Below, piece after piece: positions 54,807-63,186 of a DNA stretch of 64,000 nucleotides. The position numbers and the translations under genes are program-made. Position 1 is the first letter of the stretch, and every line of letters begins with the position of its first letter. This DNA is from an uncultured Flavobacteriaceae bacterium. GTDB taxonomy: Bacteria; Bacteroidota; Bacteroidia; Flavobacteriales; Flavobacteriaceae. The stretch covers positions 102,511-166,510 of the forward strand of contig CALFUL010000023.1 of NCBI GenBank assembly GCA_937929935.1. Reading direction: 5' to 3'. Under the pieces are notes generated by a model. It saw only the letters and a program-made list of their open reading frames with translations, was not told the DNA's origin and made no database searches.

Positions 54807-55745
54807 TTATTCAAACTCGAATATATTGATATCCATGTTTATTGGTCCATCCATAGAAGCTGCTACAACATTATTTTCAAATTGTTTAACCTCCATTGCA
54901 TGTAAAAATTGTTCGTCCAAAAAAAATTGGAACAAGTTAGAATTTCTCCTCACTGTTAATTTTATATCTTTTTTAAAATATTCTTTTTTTCTAAAAAAAA
55001 GATTGGGATTTTCTCCACCAATGACGAGTGACCCTCCCTCAAATGAAGGAAAACAGTTATAAAAAAAATCTCCAAATTCAAAACGTATACGCACATTAGC
55101 AGCATCACCTGCGGCTATTGCCCAATCCTTAAATGTGAATTCTATAACATATTTCTCTTTGTCATTTAAGTCTAAGGAGGTAGAATAAAAATTGGTGTTT
55201 AAGTCAACAATAGATACTATGTCTAATCGATTTGCGTTAGGAGTAGCATATTCTTGATTATCTGTATACCAGTTGGGCAAAATAGTATTCTTATTAAATA
55301 ACTCGTCTAAATAATATGTTCGCCATAATGTGGATTCTAAATTTTTTGAACAACTAAAACCATTTTCGTTACCGTTCATAAAACTTATGCAATCTCCATT
55401 CTTGGTAGATTCATTTCTATGAAGTCTTCCAAGAATGCAATGTCCAAGTTCATGAAAAACTAATCTCTCTTTAGAAGCTTCATCAGCGATTTCCCAATTT
55501 TCTCTATCAATTATTATTTCCTCTCTGCGTTGCCTACAAATTCCACCAACATCCTCATTTTCAATGTCAGCTAAATAAAAATTAATATTACTAGCGGTTA
55601 AATCAAAATTTCTAATTTTCGCTTCGTTCAAAAAAGAATCAACATAAGATTGAAATTCAGAATTATTTAATTCAGAATTATCGTACTCAAATTTAGAGCA
55701 TCCATAAAAAATAGCTATCGATGCAAATAATACAATTTTTCTCAT
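54807..55745 (-). CDS. Putative zinc-metalloprotease lipoprotein
   Basis: A 312-residue lipoprotein with lipobox FYGC (Cys16). The motif FHELGHCILGRLH has His98, Glu99 and His102 as in all HExxH zincins, and His109 as a possible third ligand; the spacing is one residue longer than the metzincin HExxHxxGxxH. Residues about 195-310 look like a beta jelly-roll (KYVIEFTFKDWAIAAGDAAN, GGSLVIGGENPNLFF), probably a recognition domain. It is anchored at the outer membrane or cell surface. Substrate unknown; the 3' end lies against the IS3 remnant but the stop appears natural. Confidence 0.7.
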   Translation of the reverse strand: MRKIVLFASIAIFYGCSKFEYDNSELNNSEFQSYVDSFLNEAKIRNFDLTASNINFYLADIENEDVGGICRQRREEIIIDRENWEIADEASKERLVFHELGHCILGRLHRNESTKNGDCISFMNGNENGFSCSKNLESTLWRTYYLDELFNKNTILPNWYTDNQEYATPNANRLDIVSIVDLNTNFYSTSLDLNDKEKYVIEFTFKDWAIAAGDAANVRIRFEFGDFFYNCFPSFEGGSLVIGGENPNLFFRKKEYFKKDIKLTVRRNSNLFQFFLDEQFLHAMEVKQFENNVVAASMDGPINMDINIFEFE

Positions 55746-56041
55746 GTTTTATAAATATTTACCAAAACTAATATAAAGGTTATAATCTTCAATCAAATTA
55801 CTACCATACCACAATACATATGGGTATTTATTTTTAATCAACCTAGATTTTAAGGAGTTGATAATAAAAACAAAAGTGTTTTAAAGCAAAAAACACACCT
55901 AGAACGTTGTTATTAAGAGTAGCGTGGTGTTTAATGTCTAGTATAAAATTAAATGTTTTGTAAGAGCTGCACCATAGGAATCATAATAACAATATATTCC
56001 TCAAATTTAATGTAACTTTGATTGTTTTGCTTTACAAAGGC

Positions 56042-56185
56042 ATGACCAAAAAGAAACTTCCAACATGGATTAGAATTATTAGATACAATCTTCATTTCAT
56101 CTGGTATCATGTTTTAAAGCCCGCCGTTAGCCAATTAGATGAAGTAATTCTTAATCAGAACGGTCCAATTGAGGTCAATGTTTAA
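56042..56185 (+). CDS. Short basic amphipathic peptide, copy 1 (47 residues)
   Basis: An ATG-started frame of 47 codons that begins MTKKKLPTWIRIIRYNLHFI, continues WYHVLKPAVSQLDEVILNQN and ends GPIEVNV. The first 25 residues are basic and rich in Trp, Tyr and Ile, like an amphipathic membrane-binding helix. The first 80 bases recur almost unchanged at 63058. Conservation of the reading frame with mostly conservative changes supports translation. No match to a known family. The 296 bases before it hold no other gene. Confidence 0.5.
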   Translation: MTKKKLPTWIRIIRYNLHFIWYHVLKPAVSQLDEVILNQNGPIEVNV

Positions 56186-56225
56186 GAAACAAATAGTAAG
56201 CTTAACTTTTTTTAGATTCTATACC

Positions 56226-56570
56226 TTATAATTTATATTCAATTTCTAATTGTCCATGAGTTGCATTATAAGGATTAAAAATCCAGATAACATCTTCTGT
56301 CCCGTAGTAATCATTGCTTATTAGTGTATCTATTTCTCCATTTAAAATTATATCATTGTAACCTTTTCTCGAAATTTTAATACTATCGTTGGTTTTACCC
56401 TTAACTTTTACTAAGTAACCAACATAAGTCTTACTTTCATTAGGAAATAATGTGTCCACTCTTTTCTTAGAAAAGTCAGTCACAACAAATTTTCTATGAT
56501 CGGCGCAATTGTTACACTCACAAGAGATAAACAACAGGGATAAAAGACAAATTACCGTTAATTTTTTCAT
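56226..56570 (-). CDS. Small lipoprotein, hypothetical
   Basis: A 114-residue protein with signal peptide and lipobox LFISC (Cys18), followed by ECNNC, so three cysteines lie close together. The remainder is beta-rich (KFVVTDFSKKRVDTLFPNES, GYNDIILNGEIDTLI, GQLEIEYKL). It starts 5 bases after the stop of the DUF6973 lipoprotein and must be cotranscribed with it. No known family; an accessory or protective role for the partner is a hypothesis only. Confidence 0.6.
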   Translation of the reverse strand: MKKLTVICLLSLLFISCECNNCADHRKFVVTDFSKKRVDTLFPNESKTYVGYLVKVKGKTNDSIKISRKGYNDIILNGEIDTLISNDYYGTEDVIWIFNPYNATHGQLEIEYKL

Positions 56571-56575
56571 TTTGT

Positions 56576-58069
56576 TTAATTTGTAGGTATTAATAGTGAT
56601 TGGTTAGTCGCTCTGCCACTTAACATACCATTTTGCAGGTTTGATAAGTATCTTAAATCTCCACTTTCCAGAGCGTCTATAATACTTTCCGACAAACCTA
56701 AAAAGCCATCAGAAAAGAAATTTTTTCTGGATAAACCAATTTTATTATTGAACAAATCCATTTCAACTTCCTTAAAAGAATTCGGATAACTAGCTGGTCT
56801 GTCCTCGTGTGCAGTTGATAATCTTTCAGCTAGTACATCTCCCAGTAAATTACCATTTAACCCATTGAAAAAAGCATGTCTAAAGGCATCTCCTCGTCCA
56901 TTATATAATGAATTTGGATATAAAGATTCAGCCTCCCAAGTCGCTAATTGAGCATTATATAGATATCCTTTCTGTTTAAAATTACTCATTGAATCGAATA
57001 TAACTAGTTCACTTTTAGACATTCTTCCTCTATATTCTTGCTCAAATGAAACAAGGGAATTTTCGGTAACTGCAACTATAATTTCTTTAGAAACATTTTT
57101 TGAATGTTCAGAAAAATTTTGGCTCTTTATAAAGTTAAATACCTCATTAACAAATTCATTATCTTTTAAAAGAAATAATTTTTGATTGTTAGACAAATCT
57201 AATAGTATTGCCAATTTATCAACAGCTTTGAGTAAATTTGGACCAGTTGTAGCGTTTATGTTGCATTCACAATCATTTTTAGACGCTATATTTCCTTTTT
57301 TGGTTCGACTACCCTTTAAATCTATTACGAAGGTAGTAGTATTTGTATGATCATGTTCACCTACTAGATTACCATTACAAGAACATCTATCAAAATAAAC
57401 CGTAAAACCACCTGTTCCAACTGAAGTGCTGTTTCCCGAAGAGCTCCCTGTGGCACCGGGCGCAGCTCCTCCATTTGATGCTGGTCCTCCTGAACTTCCA
57501 TTTGTCAAATTGGTTTCCAAACATGGAATAGGATCTCCAACGTTGTCCAATTGAGTATCACATTCAAATTTTGAAAAAGTTCCCTCTACAAAAAAATCAG
57601 TGTATTTATGTATTTGTACTTTTCCAGTAAAGTTTTCAAAGTTAGATTCGTTTTTTTTGAAAATTTCAAGATGTTCAAAATCTGCAATGTACTTTATTAC
57701 AAAAGGCTCACTTTTGGCACCTTCAGCATCAACACCGACTACCAAATTATATAAGATATTTTCATTTGTGTCTGGGAAAGTAAAGCCAAAAGAGTAATTA
57801 GTATTATTGAGTGTATCTATTACTTGCAAAATATTTTCCGTATCAAAAATCGCCCCATTTAATCCATTATCCTTAGAGCTTATATTCTTTCCTATTTTGG
57901 CTGATAGAAAATCATTAATTTCTGAAATTTCATTCAATTGTACATAATTATGAATAAAGATGGATTCTTGTTGTTCTGTTTGAACTGTAATGTTTTCATT
58001 TTCACAAGAAATACCGAATCCAAAAAGGACTAAAAAAATAAAATACTGAATAGTTTTATTTGAGTTCAT
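56576..58069 (-). CDS. DUF6973-domain lipoprotein
   Basis: A 497-residue lipoprotein, lipobox FGISC followed by ENENI, an acidic stretch that fits surface export. Residues about 190-225 are a Gly/Ser/Ala-rich linker (SSGGPASNGGAAPGATGSSS). A middle Cys-rich part (FDRCSCNGNL, NDCECNI) precedes a helical C-terminal domain with WEAESLYPNSLYNGRGDAFR, HAFFNGLNGNLLGDVL and STAHEDR. The DAxRHA plus AHE pattern is that of DUF6973, given from memory. Conserved Asp, Arg, His and Glu look like an active site, but no activity is known. A small lipoprotein gene follows 5 bases later. Confidence 0.65.
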   Translation of the reverse strand: MNSNKTIQYFIFLVLFGFGISCENENITVQTEQQESIFIHNYVQLNEISEINDFLSAKIGKNISSKDNGLNGAIFDTENILQVIDTLNNTNYSFGFTFPDTNENILYNLVVGVDAEGAKSEPFVIKYIADFEHLEIFKKNESNFENFTGKVQIHKYTDFFVEGTFSKFECDTQLDNVGDPIPCLETNLTNGSSGGPASNGGAAPGATGSSSGNSTSVGTGGFTVYFDRCSCNGNLVGEHDHTNTTTFVIDLKGSRTKKGNIASKNDCECNINATTGPNLLKAVDKLAILLDLSNNQKLFLLKDNEFVNEVFNFIKSQNFSEHSKNVSKEIIVAVTENSLVSFEQEYRGRMSKSELVIFDSMSNFKQKGYLYNAQLATWEAESLYPNSLYNGRGDAFRHAFFNGLNGNLLGDVLAERLSTAHEDRPASYPNSFKEVEMDLFNNKIGLSRKNFFSDGFLGLSESIIDALESGDLRYLSNLQNGMLSGRATNQSLLIPTN

Positions 58070-58168
58070 ATGTTGGTTATTTTGTCATTTTTGATTTATT
58101 TCTACTTAATACGAATTTACGCATACTTTTGTAAGTAAATATAAAAACATTTCTTTTACAAACTTTGA

Positions 58169-58559
58169 ATGAAAAATTTTTCTTTATGTAATATGTCTTT
58201 CATTTTTAATACGTTGCTCAAATAGTATTAATAATCTTGAAGCGCAACAGGAAAATTCTATTATTGGTCCATAACTGTTGACAGAAACCTTTATGGTAAA
58301 TGCTGGCTCAAATTTTATAAGGACGATTTTTGATAATGGTTAAGTGGACGAATTGAGAGAAGATAGAACATTTACCTCGACTTGATATAACAAGCACTAA
58401 AAAGGGGAATATTCATTTCATGAAACAAGTTTAACGCTAGTTTTTAATTGTAAATATTTTACATCAGGAACAGAAACTACGGCTGTTGTATTTGTTGAAT
58501 CAGAGACCATGCTAGATGGTTTTTTGGTTCTTTCCCTACCCCATTTTAATTTTGAATAA
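58169..58559 (+). pseudogene. Lipocalin-like lipoprotein pseudogene (paralogue of 62121-62552)
   Basis: From the ATG at 58169 one frameshift within six codons leads into a single frame: IFLYVICLSFLIRC (lipobox), SNSINNLEAQQENSIIG, then after stops FTST-YNKH-KGEYSFHETSLTL, FNCKYFTSGTETT and TMLDGFLVLS, ending at 58557. It has four in-frame stops. It aligns along its length with the intact gene on the other strand 3.5 kb away (QDNSIIGSWQ, FTSTRFDACDKGEYSYNETS, MEDGFLVLSP). The remaining 281 bases up to 58840 hold nothing recognisable. Confidence 0.85.
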
Positions 58560-58840
58560 GGCTGCTTATATAGTTACAGAAAAATAAGCTCTTTTGTATA
58601 TATTTAAGCTGGTACATTACTTGAGCCAACTTTTTGCAAAATACCTGAATTTGACTAATTAATTACTCATAATATTAATCTAAGATAGAGCATAATAAAA
58701 AAACGATGATTTTTTAGTTCGAAAAAATAAATATTTAATTACAAGAAAAAACTTTATTCTTATGTAAGTTTTTTTTGTAAATAAATTCAGGTTTTTATAC
58801 CTTAGTTTAAGGTCAATAATTACATTCAAAACTATGGAAC

Positions 58841-61546
58841 ATGAAAAAAAGATTTTTACTACTATTATTAATGCTAAGTACAATAGCCTACTCTCAAACT
58901 GATATTGATCGAGAAATAGAAAGGGCCAATAAAAAACTAGATAGCACTGATAAAAAAGCGTTCACAACAAATTTGCTCCTAAATAAAGGCTTTTTAATGG
59001 GAGACCTTCTTTTAGATTATATCGAATTCGGTGAACATGAGGAAGATAATTTTATTCTAAATGATAAAAAGACGTTCCGTAGAATACACCGAGGATTACA
59101 AAAATCTTTTGTAGGTAATAACCGAAGAAAAAAAGTGCAAAATATCGATTTTGAAAGTATTAAAAATCGCTTTAAAAAATTAAAAAATGTAGTGCCAGTT
59201 GGAATTATTCAGGCCAAAGGGGAGTGGCTTAATTCCTATGAGATAGATGAAAACATTAAGGCAAAGGTAAAACGCTATTCTCATCGTAAAAATTATGATA
59301 AAATTTTTGTATTCAACGCAAGTGTATTAAAGAAAAGAGTTTATACTTCAAAGGTAAATTTCGAAATACTCAAAGAAGCATTTTTTATTCAAAATAAAAA
59401 CCAGATTAAATCTATTAGTATAGATGTCTCAGATGGACAGGGTTATCAAACTATTTCATCTAAGGATATTATTACCGCGAAATACACTTCGATAGGAGAA
59501 AAAACTATAGCCATTAAATTTGAGTTAAACGATAAGCATTTCATATCCTATAGTTCCATTAATGTCGTTACGTTAAACGAAGAAGAAGCTTCGCAAAATT
59601 TTAATGTTTCGAGTGACTCTTCGGGAAAGTCAATTTCGTCTGGTAAAAATGCTTTGTCTGGTGGTAACGCTTCATTATTTGCAGGATGTGATAATGTTTT
59701 TGACAGACCCGTTATAATAGTTGAAGGATTTGATGCTAACAACGAAGTCAGCATTCTTGATTTAAGAGCAAAGTATACATTTGGAGGTATTGAACAAGCT
59801 TTCAGAAATAGTGGTCATGATGTCATTTACCTTAATTTTACCAGAGGAGGCGATGATATTCGCACCAACGCAAGGGTTTTGTCCAATCTTATTCTTGATG
59901 TTAATGCACAAAAAATTGGTAATGAAGACTTAATAATAATTGGTGAAAGCATGGGTGGATTAGTTGCAAGATACGCTATTCGAAGATTACTGGAAGAAGG
60001 ACGTCGAACGCACAATATTAGTCATTATATAAGTTTTGACGCTCCACATAGAGGTGCCAACGTACCTTTAGCCTTTCAAAGTCTTTTCCGAGATGTTGAA
60101 AGTATTAAACTTAGAGAGGCTTTAAATATTCAAGCAAGTGTATTTCGTCAGGGTAATACTTATCTTAATAGTAAAGCCGCAAAACAGCTCTTATTAAGGC
60201 ATGAAGGAGTCTCTCCTCATCAAGATTTTATTACGCTTCAAAACGAGTTTAATGCTATGGGATTCCCTAGTCAGGGAGGTATTAGAAATATAGCAATCGT
60301 TAATGGTGCTTTGGATGGTTCGATAAATGAGCCAGAATTAAATTATAATCCTGGAGATCAGGTTATCTCTGTAAAATCTCAACTGAGCGGATATTATAAA
60401 TTAAATGTTGGAGCGTATTCTAATGGCATAAATTCTCGAACATTGTCTTCATTTGTTGAAATAAGGACTGGTCCCGGTATACTAACAACTAACAAAAGGA
60501 GCTCATTTAATTTTGATGCTTTCCATTATGATGTTACTCCTGGTGGTGTTTTTGACTACAATCTTGGATTTGATGACTTCGAAATTGACGTGATTGTCTT
60601 TGACTTTTCTATAAATACTTTTGGTATTTCACAGTTTTCCTTTGTTCCTCTCTTCAGTAGTTTAGCATCAACTGCTAGAAACAATAATCAAGGCGACATA
60701 AGTCGAAACTTAAATGCATTAAATGCTAATAATTCGATTCCTTTTGATAGGGTTTTTGGAACTAATAATAATACTGAACACCTTGAAACCATAGGTGTAA
60801 TTAGTAATGCTTGGCGGGATTTATTCGTAAATGAATTGAGAATACCTTTCGAAAGAAATTCTTGTAACGTAAGAGGAGCCGTGGCAACACCACCTAGTCC
60901 AAGGATAAATGGAAATCGGTTTTATATGTGCGAACTAAGTAGTGAGAGACTCAAAATAGATAATGCCTCAGGCTTAGGCGATTTATATAATCATAGCTGG
61001 CGAGTTACCGGTCCTAGAAGTTTTACCGCAAATGGGGATTATGTAACAATGTTTAAAGGACTCCCACCTGGGAGATATACAGTTAGAGCAACCCGGTCTT
61101 ACGATACTACTCAGGGACTATCAGCAGGTTCTAGCACAAGTTCTAGAGTTTTTACTGTGTTTTCTCAATTTGATAGGCGATACGGTTGTAATGAAGGAGA
61201 TGATGGAAGTCCAATACGTAAAAGTTCTGATGTGGTTAGTTCAGAGGATGAAATCCTGAACTTATCTGATAATGATATAATTGAAGAAAAATCAATTTTA
61301 TACTGGCCTAACCCAATAAAGGATGTTCTTCATGTTAATTACGAAATGAAATCAGAAGGAGATATTGTAATTTCATTAATTCCTGTAAATCATATGGATG
61401 CAAAAGAAATAGTGATAACTAATAGCTATCGTCCAGTTGGGAATTACGAAGAAACTTATTATACAAATACATTAAAAGAAGGTTTTTATATTCTGAACAT
61501 TCGAAGTGCAACACAAGTGATTCAGAAAATGGTTATCTTAGAATAG
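58841..61546 (+). CDS. Type-IX-secreted alpha/beta hydrolase (lipase-like)
   Basis: A 901-residue protein: signal peptide (STIAYSQ), a charged N-terminal region of about 270 residues of unknown fold, then an alpha/beta hydrolase domain beginning RPVIIVEGFDANNEVSILDL, with the nucleophile elbow IIGESMGGLVARYAI (Ser370), SFDAPHRGANVPLAF, and a possible catalytic His in NNTEHLETIG. A beta-sandwich follows (SSERLKIDNASGLGDLY), then a C-terminal sorting domain (LYWPNPIKDVLHVNYEM ... GFYILNIRSATQVIQKMVIL), the short type-A form used by type IX secretion. It would be secreted and act on esters outside the cell. A lipoprotein gene starts 13 bases downstream. Confidence 0.8.
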   Translation: MKKRFLLLLLMLSTIAYSQTDIDREIERANKKLDSTDKKAFTTNLLLNKGFLMGDLLLDYIEFGEHEEDNFILNDKKTFRRIHRGLQKSFVGNNRRKKVQNIDFESIKNRFKKLKNVVPVGIIQAKGEWLNSYEIDENIKAKVKRYSHRKNYDKIFVFNASVLKKRVYTSKVNFEILKEAFFIQNKNQIKSISIDVSDGQGYQTISSKDIITAKYTSIGEKTIAIKFELNDKHFISYSSINVVTLNEEEASQNFNVSSDSSGKSISSGKNALSGGNASLFAGCDNVFDRPVIIVEGFDANNEVSILDLRAKYTFGGIEQAFRNSGHDVIYLNFTRGGDDIRTNARVLSNLILDVNAQKIGNEDLIIIGESMGGLVARYAIRRLLEEGRRTHNISHYISFDAPHRGANVPLAFQSLFRDVESIKLREALNIQASVFRQGNTYLNSKAAKQLLLRHEGVSPHQDFITLQNEFNAMGFPSQGGIRNIAIVNGALDGSINEPELNYNPGDQVISVKSQLSGYYKLNVGAYSNGINSRTLSSFVEIRTGPGILTTNKRSSFNFDAFHYDVTPGGVFDYNLGFDDFEIDVIVFDFSINTFGISQFSFVPLFSSLASTARNNNQGDISRNLNALNANNSIPFDRVFGTNNNTEHLETIGVISNAWRDLFVNELRIPFERNSCNVRGAVATPPSPRINGNRFYMCELSSERLKIDNASGLGDLYNHSWRVTGPRSFTANGDYVTMFKGLPPGRYTVRATRSYDTTQGLSAGSSTSSRVFTVFSQFDRRYGCNEGDDGSPIRKSSDVVSSEDEILNLSDNDIIEEKSILYWPNPIKDVLHVNYEMKSEGDIVISLIPVNHMDAKEIVITNSYRPVGNYEETYYTNTLKEGFYILNIRSATQVIQKMVILE

Positions 61547-61559
61547 AAAAAAACGCGTT

Positions 61560-61970
61560 ATGAGAAAAATAAATTATTTAATCTGTGTTTTAATATTTGC
61601 TTTATTTGTAAGCTGTGTTTTTGATGATGAAAATGAAATTGCGATGCCAACAGAATTTAATGGTAGAGTTGTATATAGTAATACTTCAGAGCCCGTTGAT
61701 GGGATTATCGTAATTAATGGTTTTAGTAATGAATTCCCAGTTCGAGAATCAATAATTTCTAAGGAACAATTTACAGGGGAAGGAGGAACATTCAATATTG
61801 AATTTGAAGCAGATAACAGAATTGATCGTTTTGTTATTGCGGTATTTGAAAACGGAGCATCTGAAGAACCTTTGTCTTTCATTTCTACAAATTGTATGGA
61901 TATAGATTGTACTCAAATACCACCGGGTAAAATATATGACAATTTTCTGATTGAATTAAGTGTTGAATAA
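61560..61970 (+). CDS. Small surface lipoprotein, carboxypeptidase-regulatory-like
   Basis: A 136-residue lipoprotein: lipobox LFVSC (Cys19) followed by VFDDENE, an acidic surface-export-like signal. The body is a small beta-sandwich (EFNGRVVYSNTSEPVDGIIV, TFNIEFEADNRIDRFVIAVF) with a Cys pair in NCMDIDC and the end IYDNFLIELSVE. It begins 13 bases after the secreted hydrolase stop, so it is in the same operon. It resembles the lipoprotein at 35750-36154 in layout. Confidence 0.65.
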   Translation: MRKINYLICVLIFALFVSCVFDDENEIAMPTEFNGRVVYSNTSEPVDGIIVINGFSNEFPVRESIISKEQFTGEGGTFNIEFEADNRIDRFVIAVFENGASEEPLSFISTNCMDIDCTQIPPGKIYDNFLIELSVE

Positions 61971-62065
61971 AGTTCTGAAACCATTGAAAGAAATTCGGCG
62001 AAGTATTTCCACTCAAGCGCTAATTCAAAACATAATTTCCGTGAGAGAATAAAAATTATTTTTTT

Positions 62066-62090
62066 AACCCTCCATTTTGGAGGGTTTTAA
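62066..62090. terminator. Bidirectional terminator
   Basis: AACCCTCC and GGAGGGTT form an 8-bp stem with an ATTTT loop, with T on both sides, between convergent lipoprotein genes. Confidence 0.85.
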
Positions 62091-62120
62091 TTCCTAGGAC
62101 TTTCATTTCTATTCATCTAT

Positions 62121-62552
62121 TTAAAAGATACTTATTTTGCTAAATCTAAATAAACATCCTTCATCACAACTTAAATAGGTTGGAGAAAGAACTAAAAAAC
62201 CATCTTCCATTGAAGCTGATTCAACAAAAGTACCCTCGGGAGTTTCTATTCCCATTGTAAAATTTTCACAATGAAAGGCTAGAGTTAAGCTTGTTTCATT
62301 ATATGAATATTCCCCTTTATCGCATGCATCAAATCTTGTCGATGTAAACGTTCCATCTTCTTTCAATACATACACATACCTATTTTCAATATCCCGCCAT
62401 GCGTTGTTAGAACCACCAGATGCAATATAGGCTTGCACCAATTGCCATGAACCAATTATAGAATTGTCTTGTGGTGTTTCAATAGTATTATTACTACTTG
62501 AACAACAAATTAAAAACAAAGAACTTATTACTATAAAAAATAACTTTTCCAT
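62121..62552 (-). CDS. Lipocalin-like lipoprotein
   Basis: A 143-residue lipoprotein: lipobox FLICC (Cys17), then a Ser/Asn stretch. SIIGSWQLVQAYI is the first strand with the GxW of lipocalin-like domains, and EDGTFTSTRFDACDKGEYSY, SLTLAFHC and GFLVLSPTYLSCDEGCLFRF follow, with a possible Cys pair. Such proteins are common in Bacteroidota and bind small hydrophobic ligands by inference only. A decayed copy lies at 58169-58559. Confidence 0.75.
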   Translation of the reverse strand: MEKLFFIVISSLFLICCSSSNNTIETPQDNSIIGSWQLVQAYIASGGSNNAWRDIENRYVYVLKEDGTFTSTRFDACDKGEYSYNETSLTLAFHCENFTMGIETPEGTFVESASMEDGFLVLSPTYLSCDEGCLFRFSKISIF

Positions 62553-62677
62553 ATTTGAATTTTTTTCAAGGTTTGACTCACAAGTGTATTCCTAACAGAC
62601 AACATTATTTAGAATAAATACCCTACCTAAATTAAAATATTTATTAACCTTGTGTTAAATTAAAGTTTAAATGAAAA

Positions 62678-62968
62678 ATGAAATATAAAATACTAATTTG
62701 TGTGTTACTATTTGGAATTTGTAGTTGTAACGAGGAAAAAGAACGAGAAAAATATGCTAAATCAATAATTGAAAAAGTAGAACTATTTAAAGTGAAAAAA
62801 AATAGATTGCCGAAAAATGTTTTTGAAGTAGGACTAATTGAATTAGAAGACAGTAAAGCATTTTACGAGAAAAAAACTGACTCAACTTATATAGTTTGGT
62901 TTGGATTAAGTCTTGGAGAATCTAAAACTTATAATTCAACAACAAAGGAATGGACAAAAGGCGGATAA
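62678..62968 (+). CDS. Small lipoprotein, hypothetical
   Basis: A 96-residue protein with lipobox GICSC (Cys17) and NEEKE directly after it. The body starts with a charged helix (KEREKYAKSIIEKVELFKVK) and NRLPKNVFEVGLIELEDSKAF, then YIVWFGLSLGESKTYNSTTKEW. The helix-then-strand pattern with NRLPKN recalls pilin-like domains that align a helix against a sheet, but there is no pilin leader, so this is a similarity only. It stands alone. Confidence 0.55.
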   Translation: MKYKILICVLLFGICSCNEEKEREKYAKSIIEKVELFKVKKNRLPKNVFEVGLIELEDSKAFYEKKTDSTYIVWFGLSLGESKTYNSTTKEWTKGG

Positions 62969-63057
62969 ATTAAAATAAAGTCAGCATACAACAATGCATA
63001 AAATTTATGTTAGTACAAAACTAATAGTAGAAATCGTTAACAAAGTTCAAATAAAGG

Positions 63058-63144
63058 ATGGCCAAAAAGAAACTTCCTAGATGGATTAGAATTATTAGAT
63101 ACAATCTCAATTGCATTTGGTATCATGTTTTAATGCCTGTATGA
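63058..63144 (+). CDS. Short basic amphipathic peptide, copy 2 (28 residues, probably truncated)
   Basis: The frame begins MAKKKLPRWIRIIRYNLNCI and ends WYHVLMPV at a TGA. It is nearly identical to the first 28 residues at 56042-56185 and then diverges; after the stop the same frame continues IPEDEFSKH, loosely matching the VSQLDEVI part of copy 1. Either a shorter form or a nonsense-mutated copy. Confidence 0.4.
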   Translation: MAKKKLPRWIRIIRYNLNCIWYHVLMPV

Positions 63145-63186
63145 ATTCCAGAGGATGAGTTTTCAAAACACATAAAGTCTAAATAA

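Noticed and set aside
54594..54905. 103-codon plus-strand frame MPADSKELKRL...
   Set aside because: Its first half is the damaged orfA in one of its frames and its second half runs antisense to the zinc-protease gene; it is described as part of the IS3 remnant.
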